DNA of 64,000 nt from Pseudomonas sp. CFBP13508 (GTDB lineage: Bacteria > Pseudomonadota > Gammaproteobacteria > Pseudomonadales > Pseudomonadaceae). Shown one piece after another: positions 56,678 through 64,000 of this stretch (within the stretch, counting starts at the first letter, position 1; every line of letters starts with the position of its first letter). The position numbers and the translations under genes were made by a program. The notes under the pieces were generated by a model that was given only the letters and a program-made list of their open reading frames with translations, did no database searches and was not told the DNA's origin. The stretch spans positions 620,001 through 684,000 of the forward strand of contig NZ_QFZZ01000002.1 in NCBI RefSeq assembly GCF_005233515.1. Direction: 5' to 3'.

Positions 56678-57432
56678 TGCTCCGACAGGTATTGCTGATA
56701 TTCCGGCGTACCGGGATAGAGTCGTTTTAATTGCAGACCGTAACTGGCTGCCTTGTCGCGATCTTCAAACACTTTTGCCAGCCGAACGCCGAGCAATAGA
56801 CTACGTGCATTCTGTTCGGTGAGCTGGCTGAAACGGTCGTAATAGTCACGCGCGGGCACATAATGCCTGTCTTCGAAGGACAACTCAGCCATTTCCAGCA
56901 ATGCGCGTGGTTGTTGGCGATTCAGGCGCAGGGCTTTTTCCAGCTGTTGCTGGGCCAGATCACGCTGGCCAAGCTTGGCGGCGGTCATGCCGAGGTTTTC
57001 GAAGACCCGCGAGCGCTCAGGATACAGGGTATCGGCGGCCGCTTGTTCAAAACGCTCGTAGGCTTCCTTGTAGCGCTGTTCTTCGTAGAGAAAACTGCCG
57101 TAGTTGTTGAGGATGCGTGCATCGGTGGGACGTGAGGACAGGGCCTTGCGAAAGTGCTCGTCGGCCAGTGCCGGCTCCATTTCAGCCTGGAACACCAGAC
57201 CGAGGGCCGCATTGGCATCGGGGTCGGAACCGTCCAGCTCCAGCGCTTTCTTCAATGGCACCTTGGCGCGCTCGGTCATGCCTTGCTGCAGATAGCCCAG
57301 CCCCAACTGCACGTAGGCAGCCCGCGCTTCATCGCGGCCCTTGCTGGTCTTCATCGGGTTATAGTCACCCGACAGGACACAGCCAGCGCACAGGCTGGCC
57401 AACAGCAACAGCAGCGCAAAGCGCAGGGACAT
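56674..57432 (-). CDS. pilF: Type IV pilus biogenesis/stability lipoprotein PilW (PilF)
   Basis: 252 residues with a lipoprotein signal (LLLLLASLCAGC, lipobox CAGC). The rest is TPR repeats (AYVQLGLGYLQQGMTERAKVPLKKALELDGSDPDANAALGLVF onward, about six). In Pseudomonas this pilotin places the PilQ secretin in the outer membrane. No other pilus gene is nearby; its position between rlmN and rodZ is conserved. Confidence 0.93.
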   Translation of the reverse strand: MSLRFALLLLLASLCAGCVLSGDYNPMKTSKGRDEARAAYVQLGLGYLQQGMTERAKVPLKKALELDGSDPDANAALGLVFQAEMEPALADEHFRKALSSRPTDARILNNYGSFLYEEQRYKEAYERFEQAAADTLYPERSRVFENLGMTAAKLGQRDLAQQQLEKALRLNRQQPRALLEMAELSFEDRHYVPARDYYDRFSQLTEQNARSLLLGVRLAKVFEDRDKAASYGLQLKRLYPGTPEYQQYLSEQ

Positions 57433-57444
57433 AGAGATCCTCTC

Positions 57445-58593
57445 TTAGTTAGTGTTCGCGGCGTTCTGTGCCAGATCGCTGTCGGCGCTCAACTCGCGCA
57501 CGGCGATGTAACGTTCGCTGCGACGGGTGCGATCCAGCACCTGCCCTACCAATTGACCACATGCGGCGTCGATGTCTTCACCACGAGTGGTGCGCACAGT
57601 GACGTTGAAACCGGCCTGATGCAACTGATCCTGGAAGCGGCGGATGGCGTTGTTGCTCGGCCGCTCGTACCCGGAGTGCGGGAACGGGTTGAACGGGATC
57701 AGGTTGATCTTGCACGGGATATCTTTAAGCAACTCGATCATTTCCACCGCGTGCTCAAGCTTGTCGTTGACGTCCTTGAGCAAGGTGTACTCGATGGTCA
57801 GCACACGTTTCTCGCCAAGGGCGGACATGTAGCGCTGGCACGACTCGAGCAGCATCTTAAGTGGATATTTCTTGTTGATCGGCACCAATTGGTTACGCAA
57901 TGCGTCATTCGGTGCGTGCAGGGACAACGCCAGGGACACGTCGATGTGCTTGGCCAGCTCATCGATCATCGGCACCACACCCGAGGTGGACAGGGTCACG
58001 CGGCGCTTGGAGATCCCGTAGCCGAGGTCATCCATCATCAGATGCATGGCGGCGACGACGTTGTCGAAGTTCAGCAACGGCTCGCCCATGCCCATCATCA
58101 CCACGTTGGTGATGGCGCGGTCGACGGTGGCCGGGACGCTGCCGAAAGATTTGTTGGCAATCCACACCTGACCGATGACTTCGGCGGCGGTGAGGTTGCT
58201 GTTGAAGCCTTGCTTGCCGGTGGAGCAGAAACTGCAATCCAGGGCACAGCCTGCCTGGGACGAAACGCACAGAGTGCCGCGCTTGCCCTGGGGAATGTAC
58301 ACGGTCTCGACGCAGCTGCCGGACGCCACGCGCACCACCCATTTACGGGTGCCGTCGCTGGAGATGTCCTCGCTGACCACTTCCGGACCACGCACTTCAG
58401 CAATGGCCTTGAGCTTGTCGCGCAAGGCTTTGCTGACGTTCGTCATGGCGTCGAAATCATCGACGCCAAAGTGGTGAATCCATTTCATTACCTGACCGGC
58501 ACGGAAACGCTTCTCCCCGATTGAGTCGAAGAATTTTTCCATTTCCGGCTGGGTCAGACCCAGCAGGTTTGTTTTAACAGTCGATGTAGTCAT
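57445..58593 (-). CDS. rlmN: Dual-specificity 23S rRNA A2503 / tRNA A37 C2-methyltransferase
   Basis: 382 residues from ATG 58593; seven more in-frame codons upstream are not supported. The radical-SAM cluster motif Cx3Cx2C is in [16 protein letters not shown]; the resolving cysteine is in a C-terminal [13 protein letters not shown] segment, and the other methyl-bearing cysteine is within the same fold. Further motifs: [13 protein letters not shown] and STSGVVPMI. It methylates A2503 of 23S rRNA and A37 of some tRNAs. It needs 4Fe-4S clusters, fitting its neighbourhood. Confidence 0.96.
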   Translation of the reverse strand: MTTSTVKTNLLGLTQPEMEKFFDSIGEKRFRAGQVMKWIHHFGVDDFDAMTNVSKALRDKLKAIAEVRGPEVVSEDISSDGTRKWVVRVASGSCVETVYIPQGKRGTLCVSSQAGCALDCSFCSTGKQGFNSNLTAAEVIGQVWIANKSFGSVPATVDRAITNVVMMGMGEPLLNFDNVVAAMHLMMDDLGYGISKRRVTLSTSGVVPMIDELAKHIDVSLALSLHAPNDALRNQLVPINKKYPLKMLLESCQRYMSALGEKRVLTIEYTLLKDVNDKLEHAVEMIELLKDIPCKINLIPFNPFPHSGYERPSNNAIRRFQDQLHQAGFNVTVRTTRGEDIDAACGQLVGQVLDRTRRSERYIAVRELSADSDLAQNAANTN

Positions 58594-58621
58594 GGATTCA
58601 CCTTCACTCTGCAAGCAATGC

Positions 58622-59047
58622 TTAGCGAGTGGTTACTTCAGTAGCTGCGAAGAAGTAAGCGATTTCGCGAGCGGCAGCAGCTTCGGAGTCCGAACCGTGA
58701 ACGGCGTTGGCGTCGATCGATTCAGCGAAGTCAGCACGGATGGTGCCTGGAGCAGCTTCTTTAGGATTGGTAGCGCCCATCAGCTCACGGTTGCGAGCGA
58801 TAGCGTTTTCACCTTCCAGAACCTGAACGACAACCGGACCGGAAGTCATGAAAGCAACCAGGTCACCGAAGAAACCGCGCTCGCTGTGCTCAGCGTAGAA
58901 GCCTTCGGCTTCGGCTTTGGACAGTTGCTTCAGTTTCGAAGCTACAACGCGCAGGCCAGCGTCTTCGAAGCGAGTGGTGATCTTGCCGATCACGTTTTTA
59001 GCAACGGCGTCAGGCTTGATGATGGAGAAAGTACGTTGAACAGCCAT
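58622..59047 (-). CDS. ndk: Nucleoside diphosphate kinase
   Basis: 141 residues, the standard length. Typical sequence: [51 protein letters not shown] and the phosphohistidine in [16 protein letters not shown]. It balances NTP pools using ATP. It lies between iscX and rlmN and is separated from the isc operon by a terminator. Confidence 0.97.
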   Translation of the reverse strand: MAVQRTFSIIKPDAVAKNVIGKITTRFEDAGLRVVASKLKQLSKAEAEGFYAEHSERGFFGDLVAFMTSGPVVVQVLEGENAIARNRELMGATNPKEAAPGTIRADFAESIDANAVHGSDSEAAAAREIAYFFAATEVTTR

Positions 59048-59083
59048 GGTGTAACTCCAGAAACGGTAATTTGCGAAAAATTA

Positions 59084-59106
59084 AACCCGCGAATTATACG
59101 CGGGTT
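59084..59106 (-). terminator. Terminator at the end of the isc operon
   Basis: Stem AACCCGCG/CGCGGGTT with a 7-base loop; on the minus strand it is followed by TTTAATTTTT. It separates iscX from ndk. Confidence 0.85.
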
Positions 59107-59134
59107 CTTGGGTATTGCCTAACCTGCGAGACGA

Positions 59135-59335
59135 TCAGTCCAATTCTGCGGCCCAGAGCTCCTGAACCGCTTCGAGCACCTTCTCGCCGACCCGGCCAGA
59201 AGTAGCATCGAAGTCAGGCAGTTCAAGAATCATCTGCTGCAAACGGACAAAACCTACAGAGTACGGGTCGAGTCCCTCATGGGCCTCGGCCAGCTCTTCT
59301 GCAATGCGTTGAACATCATTCCAACCGTAGCTCAT
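59135..59335 (-). CDS. iscX: Fe-S assembly regulator IscX
   Basis: 66 residues. The opening SYGWNDVQRIAEELAEAHEGLDPYSVGFVRL and the acidic face (LPDFDATSGRVGEKVLEAVQELW) are characteristic. IscX binds IscS and modulates sulfur transfer, possibly as an iron-dependent adaptor. Last gene of the isc operon, 14 bases after fdx. Confidence 0.95.
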   Translation of the reverse strand: MSYGWNDVQRIAEELAEAHEGLDPYSVGFVRLQQMILELPDFDATSGRVGEKVLEAVQELWAAELD

Positions 59336-59349
59336 GACAGTCTTACCAG

Positions 59350-59691
59350 TCAGTGCGGCGCTTCAGCCGCATGGTTAAGCGAATATTTCGGGATCTCGAC
59401 GGTGATGTCTTCTTCACCGACGATGGCCTGACAGGCCAGACGCGATTGCGCCTCAAGGCCCCAGGCACGATCGAGGAAGTCTTCTTCCAGCTCGTCGGCC
59501 TCTTCCAGCGAGTCGAAACCCTCGCGGATGATGCAATGGCACGTGGTGCAGGCGCAGACGCCGCCGCATGCGCTTTCCATCTCGATATGGTGTTCGTGGG
59601 CCAGCTCGAGAATAGAGGTGCCGGGCGCAGCCTCGACCACCATGCCTTCAGGGCAAAACTTCTCGTGGGGCAGAAAAATGACCTGCGGCAT
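59350..59691 (-). CDS. fdx: ISC-type [2Fe-2S] ferredoxin
   Basis: 113 residues. Cluster ligands in MESACGGVCACTTCHCII (C-x5-C-x2-C pattern) and a late Cys in ARLACQAIVGEED. It supplies electrons for cluster assembly on IscU. The start codon overlaps the hscA stop by one base. Confidence 0.96.
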   Translation of the reverse strand: MPQVIFLPHEKFCPEGMVVEAAPGTSILELAHEHHIEMESACGGVCACTTCHCIIREGFDSLEEADELEEDFLDRAWGLEAQSRLACQAIVGEEDITVEIPKYSLNHAAEAPH

Positions 59692-61556
59692 CAGATATCC
59701 TCGATTTCATTCAGGTTGCGCCCCGACAGAGCGGCTTTCACCGTCAGATCCATGCGGCGGGCAGCAAAAGCATCGGTCACTTGCGACAGACGCTTGGTCT
59801 GCTGCTCGATGGCGTAACCATCGGTACCTTTCATCAGTTCGGCCAGTTCCTGCATTTGCAGTTCGATGACCATGCGCTCTTCGGCGTCGAGCAAACGCTC
59901 GCCATCGGCCTCCAGAGCGCCCTGCACCGCTTCGAGCAGGCGCTGGGCATCGACTTGCTGCTCACGCAGAACGCGGGCGACCTTGTCGTCATTGGCATGC
60001 TGGAACGAATCCTTGAGCATCTTGGCGATTTCGCCATCGGTCAGACCATAGGAAGGCTTGACCTGAATGCTCGCCTCAACGCCCGAGCCCAATTCACGGG
60101 CAGACACGCTGAGCAGACCGTCGGCATCGACCTGGAAGGTCACGCGAATTTTCGCCGCACCGGCCACCATCGCCGGAATGCCGCGCAATTCGAAGCGAGC
60201 CAGAGAGCGGCAATCGCTGATCAGCTCGCGCTCACCCTGCAACACGTGGATCGCCATGGCCGACTGGCCGTCTTTATAGGTGGTGAAATCCTGAGCGCGG
60301 GCGACGGGAATGGTAGTGTTGCGCGGAATCACCTTTTCCATCAGACCACCCATGGTTTCCAAACCAAGGGAAAGCGGAATCACGTCGAGCAGCAGCAGTT
60401 CGCCGCCATCGCGCTTGTTGCCAGCCAGGGTGTCGGCCTGGATCGCGGCCCCGATGGCCACCACTTGATCCGGGTCGATTTCCGTCAATGGCTGACGACC
60501 GAACGCTTCGGCAACGGCTTCACGCACACGTGGAACGCGGGTCGAACCGCCGACCATGACCACGGCGTGGACGTCTTCCAGTTCAATACCGGAATCGCGG
60601 ACGGCGCGGCGGCAGGCTTTCAGGCTGCGCGCGACCATCGGCTCTATCAGCGCATCGAAGGCTTCGCGGGTCAGTTGTGCTTTCCAGTCGCCGTAAGCCA
60701 CTTCAACGCTGGCAGCGTCGGTCAAAGCTTCTTTGGCCGCACAGGCGATTTGCAGCAGATTGCGTTGTGCACCCGGGTCGAGATCGGCGGACAGGCCAGC
60801 GCTCTCGATGATCCAGCCGGCAATCGCGTGATCGAAGTCATCGCCGCCCAGCGCGCTGTCGCCGCCAGTGGCCAGAACTTCAAAGACGCCGCCGGTCAGA
60901 CGCAGAATGGAGATATCGAAAGTACCGCCGCCCAAGTCGTAGATCGCCACCAGACCTTCGGCGTGCTGATCCAGACCGTACGCCACCGCAGCGGCAGTCG
61001 GCTCGTTGAGCAGACGCAACACGTTGAGACCGGCGAGCTTGGCCGCGTCTTTGGTGGCCTGACGCTGCGCATCGTCGAAGTAGGCAGGAACGGTGATTAC
61101 CGCGCCAACCAGTTCGCCACCCAAGGTCGCTTCAGCGCGCTGACGCAGGACCTTGAGGATATCGGCGGAGACTTCAACCGGGCTTTTCGGGCCTTGCACG
61201 GTATCGATAAACGGCATGTGCGATTCGCCGCCGACAAAGCGGTACGGCAGTTGCTCGCCCAATTGCTTGACGTCGGACAGACCACGACCCATCAAGCGCT
61301 TGACCGAGAGCACGGTGTTCAGAGGATCAGAGGCTGCCGCCAGCTTGGCGGACTCACCGACTTCAACGCGGTCGGCGTGATAACGCACGGCGGACGGCAG
61401 GATGACCTGCCCGCTGGCGTCGGCCAGCGGTTCGGAAAGACCACTGCGCAGCGCAGCGACCAGCGAATTGGTAGTACCCAAGTCGATGCCCACAGCCAGG
61501 CGACGCTGGTGCGGTTGAGGACTTTGGCCGGGTTCGGCGATCTGCAGTAGAGCCAT
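59691..61556 (-). CDS. hscA: Hsp70-type chaperone HscA
   Basis: 621 residues. Hsp70 signatures: [27 protein letters not shown] and [17 protein letters not shown], then a substrate-binding domain with [24 protein letters not shown]. HscA uses ATP, with HscB, to help transfer Fe-S clusters from IscU to target proteins. It sits between hscB and fdx. Confidence 0.97.
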   Translation of the reverse strand: MALLQIAEPGQSPQPHQRRLAVGIDLGTTNSLVAALRSGLSEPLADASGQVILPSAVRYHADRVEVGESAKLAAASDPLNTVLSVKRLMGRGLSDVKQLGEQLPYRFVGGESHMPFIDTVQGPKSPVEVSADILKVLRQRAEATLGGELVGAVITVPAYFDDAQRQATKDAAKLAGLNVLRLLNEPTAAAVAYGLDQHAEGLVAIYDLGGGTFDISILRLTGGVFEVLATGGDSALGGDDFDHAIAGWIIESAGLSADLDPGAQRNLLQIACAAKEALTDAASVEVAYGDWKAQLTREAFDALIEPMVARSLKACRRAVRDSGIELEDVHAVVMVGGSTRVPRVREAVAEAFGRQPLTEIDPDQVVAIGAAIQADTLAGNKRDGGELLLLDVIPLSLGLETMGGLMEKVIPRNTTIPVARAQDFTTYKDGQSAMAIHVLQGERELISDCRSLARFELRGIPAMVAGAAKIRVTFQVDADGLLSVSARELGSGVEASIQVKPSYGLTDGEIAKMLKDSFQHANDDKVARVLREQQVDAQRLLEAVQGALEADGERLLDAEERMVIELQMQELAELMKGTDGYAIEQQTKRLSQVTDAFAARRMDLTVKAALSGRNLNEIEDI

Positions 61557-61606
61557 GGTGATCAGGTCTTGTCTGTCTGTCAGCGTGCAATCAGGGCAGC
61601 ACTGGG

Positions 61607-62128
61607 TTAATCGTCGAGGCGCTCTTCCAGCTGGCGCACTTCGTAGGTGAGCTTGTCGAGGAACTGCATGCGCCGCATCAGGCGTTCGGCCTGCTCGCGT
61701 TGCGCTGCATCATCCCAACAGGCTGCGAAGCTTTCGTTGAGCTGCTCCTGAGCCGCCTTCAAGCGACGCTTGAACACGGCAACACCGTCGAGGTCGGCGC
61801 TGTCCTGCAGATCTTCGAGCTCTTCGCGCCATTGCATCTGCTGCAGAAGGAATTCGGGATCGTGGACAGTGACTTCCATCGGCACTTCATGCCCGCTGAT
61901 TTTCAGCAGGTAGCGTGCGCGCTGGGCCGGACTCTTGAGCGTCTGGTAGGCGTCGTTGAGCCGCGCCGATTGCTCGAGCGCCGAGCGCTGCTCGCGTTCG
62001 GATGCATCGGCAAAACGGTCAGGATGGACGCCGCGCGCCAACTCACGGTAGCGCGTGGCCAACTGCTCGAGATCCAGGCGGAAGCTCGGTTGCAGCTCGA
62101 ATAAAGCGAAATGACAAGGAATACCCAC
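61607..62128 (-). CDS. hscB: J-domain co-chaperone HscB
   Basis: 173 residues from a GTG at 62128, which gives the usual start (M)[15 protein letters not shown]; the frame continues upstream into iscA spacing without match. The HPD motif is in [16 protein letters not shown], and a C-terminal helical bundle binds IscU. It stimulates HscA ATPase and delivers IscU. Confidence 0.95.
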   Translation of the reverse strand: MGIPCHFALFELQPSFRLDLEQLATRYRELARGVHPDRFADASEREQRSALEQSARLNDAYQTLKSPAQRARYLLKISGHEVPMEVTVHDPEFLLQQMQWREELEDLQDSADLDGVAVFKRRLKAAQEQLNESFAACWDDAAQREQAERLMRRMQFLDKLTYEVRQLEERLDD

Positions 62129-62136
62129 GACCAGCC

Positions 62137-62460
62137 TCAGATGTTGAAGCTTTCGCCGCAGCCACATTCACCGCGGACGTTGGGGTTGTTGAACTTGAAG
62201 CCTTCGTTCAACCCTTCCTTGACGAAGTCGAGCTCGGTGCCGTCCAGGTAGGCCAGGCTCTTCGGGTCGATGATCACTTTTTCGCCGTGACTCTCGAACA
62301 CCTGATCTTCCGCCACTACCTCGTCGACAAACTCCAGCACGTAGGCAAGGCCGGAACAGCCTGTGGTGCGAACACCCAGACGAATCCCTTCACCTTTGCC
62401 GCGCCCGTCGAGGGAGCGCCGCACGTGTCGAGCAGCCGCTTCTGTCATGCTGATAGCCAT
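62137..62460 (-). CDS. iscA: Iron-sulfur cluster assembly protein IscA
   Basis: 107 residues with the A-type carrier cysteines: one in TGCSGLAY and two in [11 protein letters not shown] at the C-terminus. It acts as an Fe-S or iron carrier. Between iscU and hscB in the standard order. Confidence 0.97.
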   Translation of the reverse strand: MAISMTEAAARHVRRSLDGRGKGEGIRLGVRTTGCSGLAYVLEFVDEVVAEDQVFESHGEKVIIDPKSLAYLDGTELDFVKEGLNEGFKFNNPNVRGECGCGESFNI

Positions 62461-62494
62461 CGTTGACTCCTTACTCGTCGCCGAATCTTGAAAT

Positions 62495-62881
62495 TCAGAT
62501 CAAGCCTTTCTTCTGCTTGTAGTCGCGAACTGCCGCTTTGATAGCGTCTTCTGCGAGCACGGAGCAGTGGATTTTCACTGGCGGCAGGGCCAGTTCTTCG
62601 GCCAGCTGAGTGTTCTTGATGGTTTCGGCTTCGTCCAGGGTCTTGCCCTTCATCCACTCGGTGGCGAGGGAGCTGGAGGCGATTGCCGAACCGCAACCGT
62701 AGGTCTTGAACTTGGCGTCTTCGATAACGCCCTGATCGTTGACCTTGATCTGCAGACGCATCACGTCGCCGCACGCCGGAGCGCCGACCATGCCGGTGCC
62801 GACATCAGGATCTTCCGCGTTCATCTTGCCGACGTTGCGCGGGTTTTCGTAGTGGTCGATGACCTTTTCGCTGTAAGCCAT
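62495..62881 (-). CDS. iscU: Fe-S cluster scaffold protein IscU
   Basis: 128 residues from ATG 62881. Cluster-binding cysteines are in [18 protein letters not shown] and [10 protein letters not shown]; the HscA recognition motif LPPVK is present (ALPPVKIHC). It is the scaffold on which 2Fe-2S and 4Fe-4S clusters are built, using sulfur from IscS. Confidence 0.97.
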   Translation of the reverse strand: MAYSEKVIDHYENPRNVGKMNAEDPDVGTGMVGAPACGDVMRLQIKVNDQGVIEDAKFKTYGCGSAIASSSLATEWMKGKTLDEAETIKNTQLAEELALPPVKIHCSVLAEDAIKAAVRDYKQKKGLI

Positions 62882-62981
62882 GATTCTCAATCCTCACTCA
62901 TCAGGGCCGCTCTTGAGACCCTGCAACTGCGCTGCGTTAACGCCGCGTCGCTACAGGATCTGTATCCGGCGGCTTCTATAG

Positions 62982-64000
62982 TTAGTGTGCCGCCCACTCG
63001 ATTTTCGAGATATCGACGCCGTCTTTGTACATGTCCCACAGCGGCGACAGAGCGCGCAGCTTGGTAACGGCCTCGCAGACCTTCTGCGCGGCGTAGTCGA
63101 TTTCTTCTTCGGTGGTGAAACGGCCGAAGGTAAAGCGGATCGAGCTGTGTGCCAGTTCGTCGTTGCGGCCCAGGGCGCGCAATACGTACGAAGGCTCCAG
63201 CGACGCCGAGGTGCAGGCCGAACCGGACGATACCGCCAGATCCTTGAGCGCCATGATCAGCGACTCGCCTTCAACGTAGTTGAAGCTCAGATTCAGGTTG
63301 TGCGGAACGCGGGCGGTCAGGCTGCCGTTGACGTACAGCTCTTCCAGATGCTCGACCTGCTTGTAGAAGCGATCGCTCAAGGCTTTGATGCGCACGTTTT
63401 CAGCGGCCATGTCTTCCTTGGCTACGCGGAACGCTTCGCCCATGCCGACGATCTGGTGGGTCGCCAGGGTGCCGGAACGCATGCCGCGCTCGTGACCGCC
63501 GCCGTGCATGGTCGCTTCGATGCGCACACGCGGCTTGCGGCTGACGTACAGCGCGCCGATGCCTTTAGGGCCATAAGTCTTGTGGGCGGAGAACGACATC
63601 ATGTCGACTTTCAGCTTCTGCAGATCGATTTCGACCTTGCCGGTGGACTGAGCAGCGTCGACATGGAACAGCACGCCTTTGGCGCGCAGCATCTCGCCGA
63701 TGGCGGCGATGTCGTTGATGGTGCCGATTTCGTTGTTGACGTGCATCACCGACACCAGAATGGTGTCTTCGCGCAGTGCGGCGTCAATCATTGCCGGGGT
63801 GATCAGACCGTCTTCGGTAGGCTCGAGGTAGGTCACTTCGAAACCTTCACGCTCCAGCTGGCGCATGGTGTCGAGGACAGCCTTGTGCTCGATCTTGCTG
63901 GTGATCAGGTGCTTGCCCTTGGAGGCGTAGAAATGTGCCGCGCCCTTGATCGCCAGGTTGTCGGATTCGGTGGCACCGGAGGTCCAGACGATTTCGCGCG
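62982..64000 (-). CDS. iscS: Cysteine desulfurase IscS (5' part outside window)
   Basis: The frame is open to the window end, so the N-terminal ~65 residues are missing. Visible: [16 protein letters not shown], the PLP lysine in [18 protein letters not shown] and the active cysteine loop [21 protein letters not shown]. The end SKIEWAAH is typical. IscS removes sulfur from cysteine for IscU and for tRNA thiolation. A 100-bp gap separates it from iscU. The regulator iscR would be expected just beyond the window. Confidence 0.97.
   Translation of the reverse strand, partial: REIVWTSGATESDNLAIKGAAHFYASKGKHLITSKIEHKAVLDTMRQLEREGFEVTYLEPTEDGLITPAMIDAALREDTILVSVMHVNNEIGTINDIAAIGEMLRAKGVLFHVDAAQSTGKVEIDLQKLKVDMMSFSAHKTYGPKGIGALYVSRKPRVRIEATMHGGGHERGMRSGTLATHQIVGMGEAFRVAKEDMAAENVRIKALSDRFYKQVEHLEELYVNGSLTARVPHNLNLSFNYVEGESLIMALKDLAVSSGSACTSASLEPSYVLRALGRNDELAHSSIRFTFGRFTTEEEIDYAAQKVCEAVTKLRALSPLWDMYKDGVDISKIEWAAH

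Overview
The window is a Gammaproteobacterial chromosome segment, almost certainly from the Pseudomonas fluorescens group. Evidence: high GC with Pseudomonas codon use; dense Pseudomonas-type REP palindromes (core TGTGGGAGCGAGC...GCTCGCGA); and a conserved housekeeping order iscS-iscU-iscA-hscB-hscA-fdx-iscX-ndk-rlmN-pilF-rodZ-ispG-hisS-yfgM-bamB-der that I remember from P. aeruginosa. No rRNA, tRNA, CRISPR array, transposase or phage structural gene was found.

Layout. 1-1.3 kb: 3' end of a NEL-type (IpaH/SspH-like) effector whose catalytic-cysteine column is arginine. 1.3-8.2 kb: a minus-strand CS1/alpha-class fimbrial operon of six genes with one usher and one chaperone but two pilins and two tip adhesins, followed by a repeat-rich AT-rich control region. 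8.7-10.1 kb: nfeR-like PadR regulator and ferric reductase, preceded by an 18-bp perfect palindrome. 10.2-11.1 kb: two small conserved genes. 11.4-15.4 kb: oprB-type porin and PQQ glucose dehydrogenase, the periplasmic glucose oxidation branch. 15.4-16.2 kb: a block of dispersed repeats. 16.2-19.6 kb: a second Lon-type protease (AsrA-like), the lipoprotein inhibitor Icp and a small membrane protein. 19.6-20.25 kb: an orphan lower-GC gene with its own palindrome, promoter and terminator. 20.4-22.1 kb: cmoA-cmoB, tRNA wobble uridine modification. 22.2-24.1 kb: tadA and a multicopper oxidase.

24.2-32.6 kb: a complete trehalose system. The minus-strand genes are treB (EIIBC), treC, a maltoporin-like porin, an EIIA-HPr-EI fusion and an EIIB-like protein without the phosphorylatable cysteine; treR is divergent. 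Two identical palindromic operators lie between treB and treR, one of them inside the spacer of a recognisable treB promoter. 32.6-38.15 kb looks like an accessory insert: a candidate small RNA, a protein with a TerD-like C-terminus, and a 1046-residue dermonecrotic-toxin-family protein whose C-terminal ChaN/EreA-like domain has lost its expected histidines. In P. aeruginosa, as I recall, the multicopper oxidase is directly next to guaA, so 24.2-38.2 kb is extra relative to that layout.

38.2-64 kb is core genome: guaA-guaB, a zinc-ribbon protein, a TauE/SafE permease, xseA, an M23 peptidase, leuA with an upstream leader-like ORF, the YafV/YbdL omega-amidase/transaminase pair, the der-bamB-yfgM-hisS-ispG-rodZ-pilF-rlmN-ndk cluster and the isc iron-sulfur operon, with iscS cut by the window end.

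The most unusual material is the set of toxin/effector-like proteins with altered active sites (NEL without cysteine, ChaN/EreA-like without histidines), the EIIB without cysteine, the doubled alpha-fimbrial operon, and the compact regulatory signals (nfeR palindrome, twin TreR operators, GCAACTT cluster, candidate sRNA). All functional statements rest on remembered family features and none has been checked by search.
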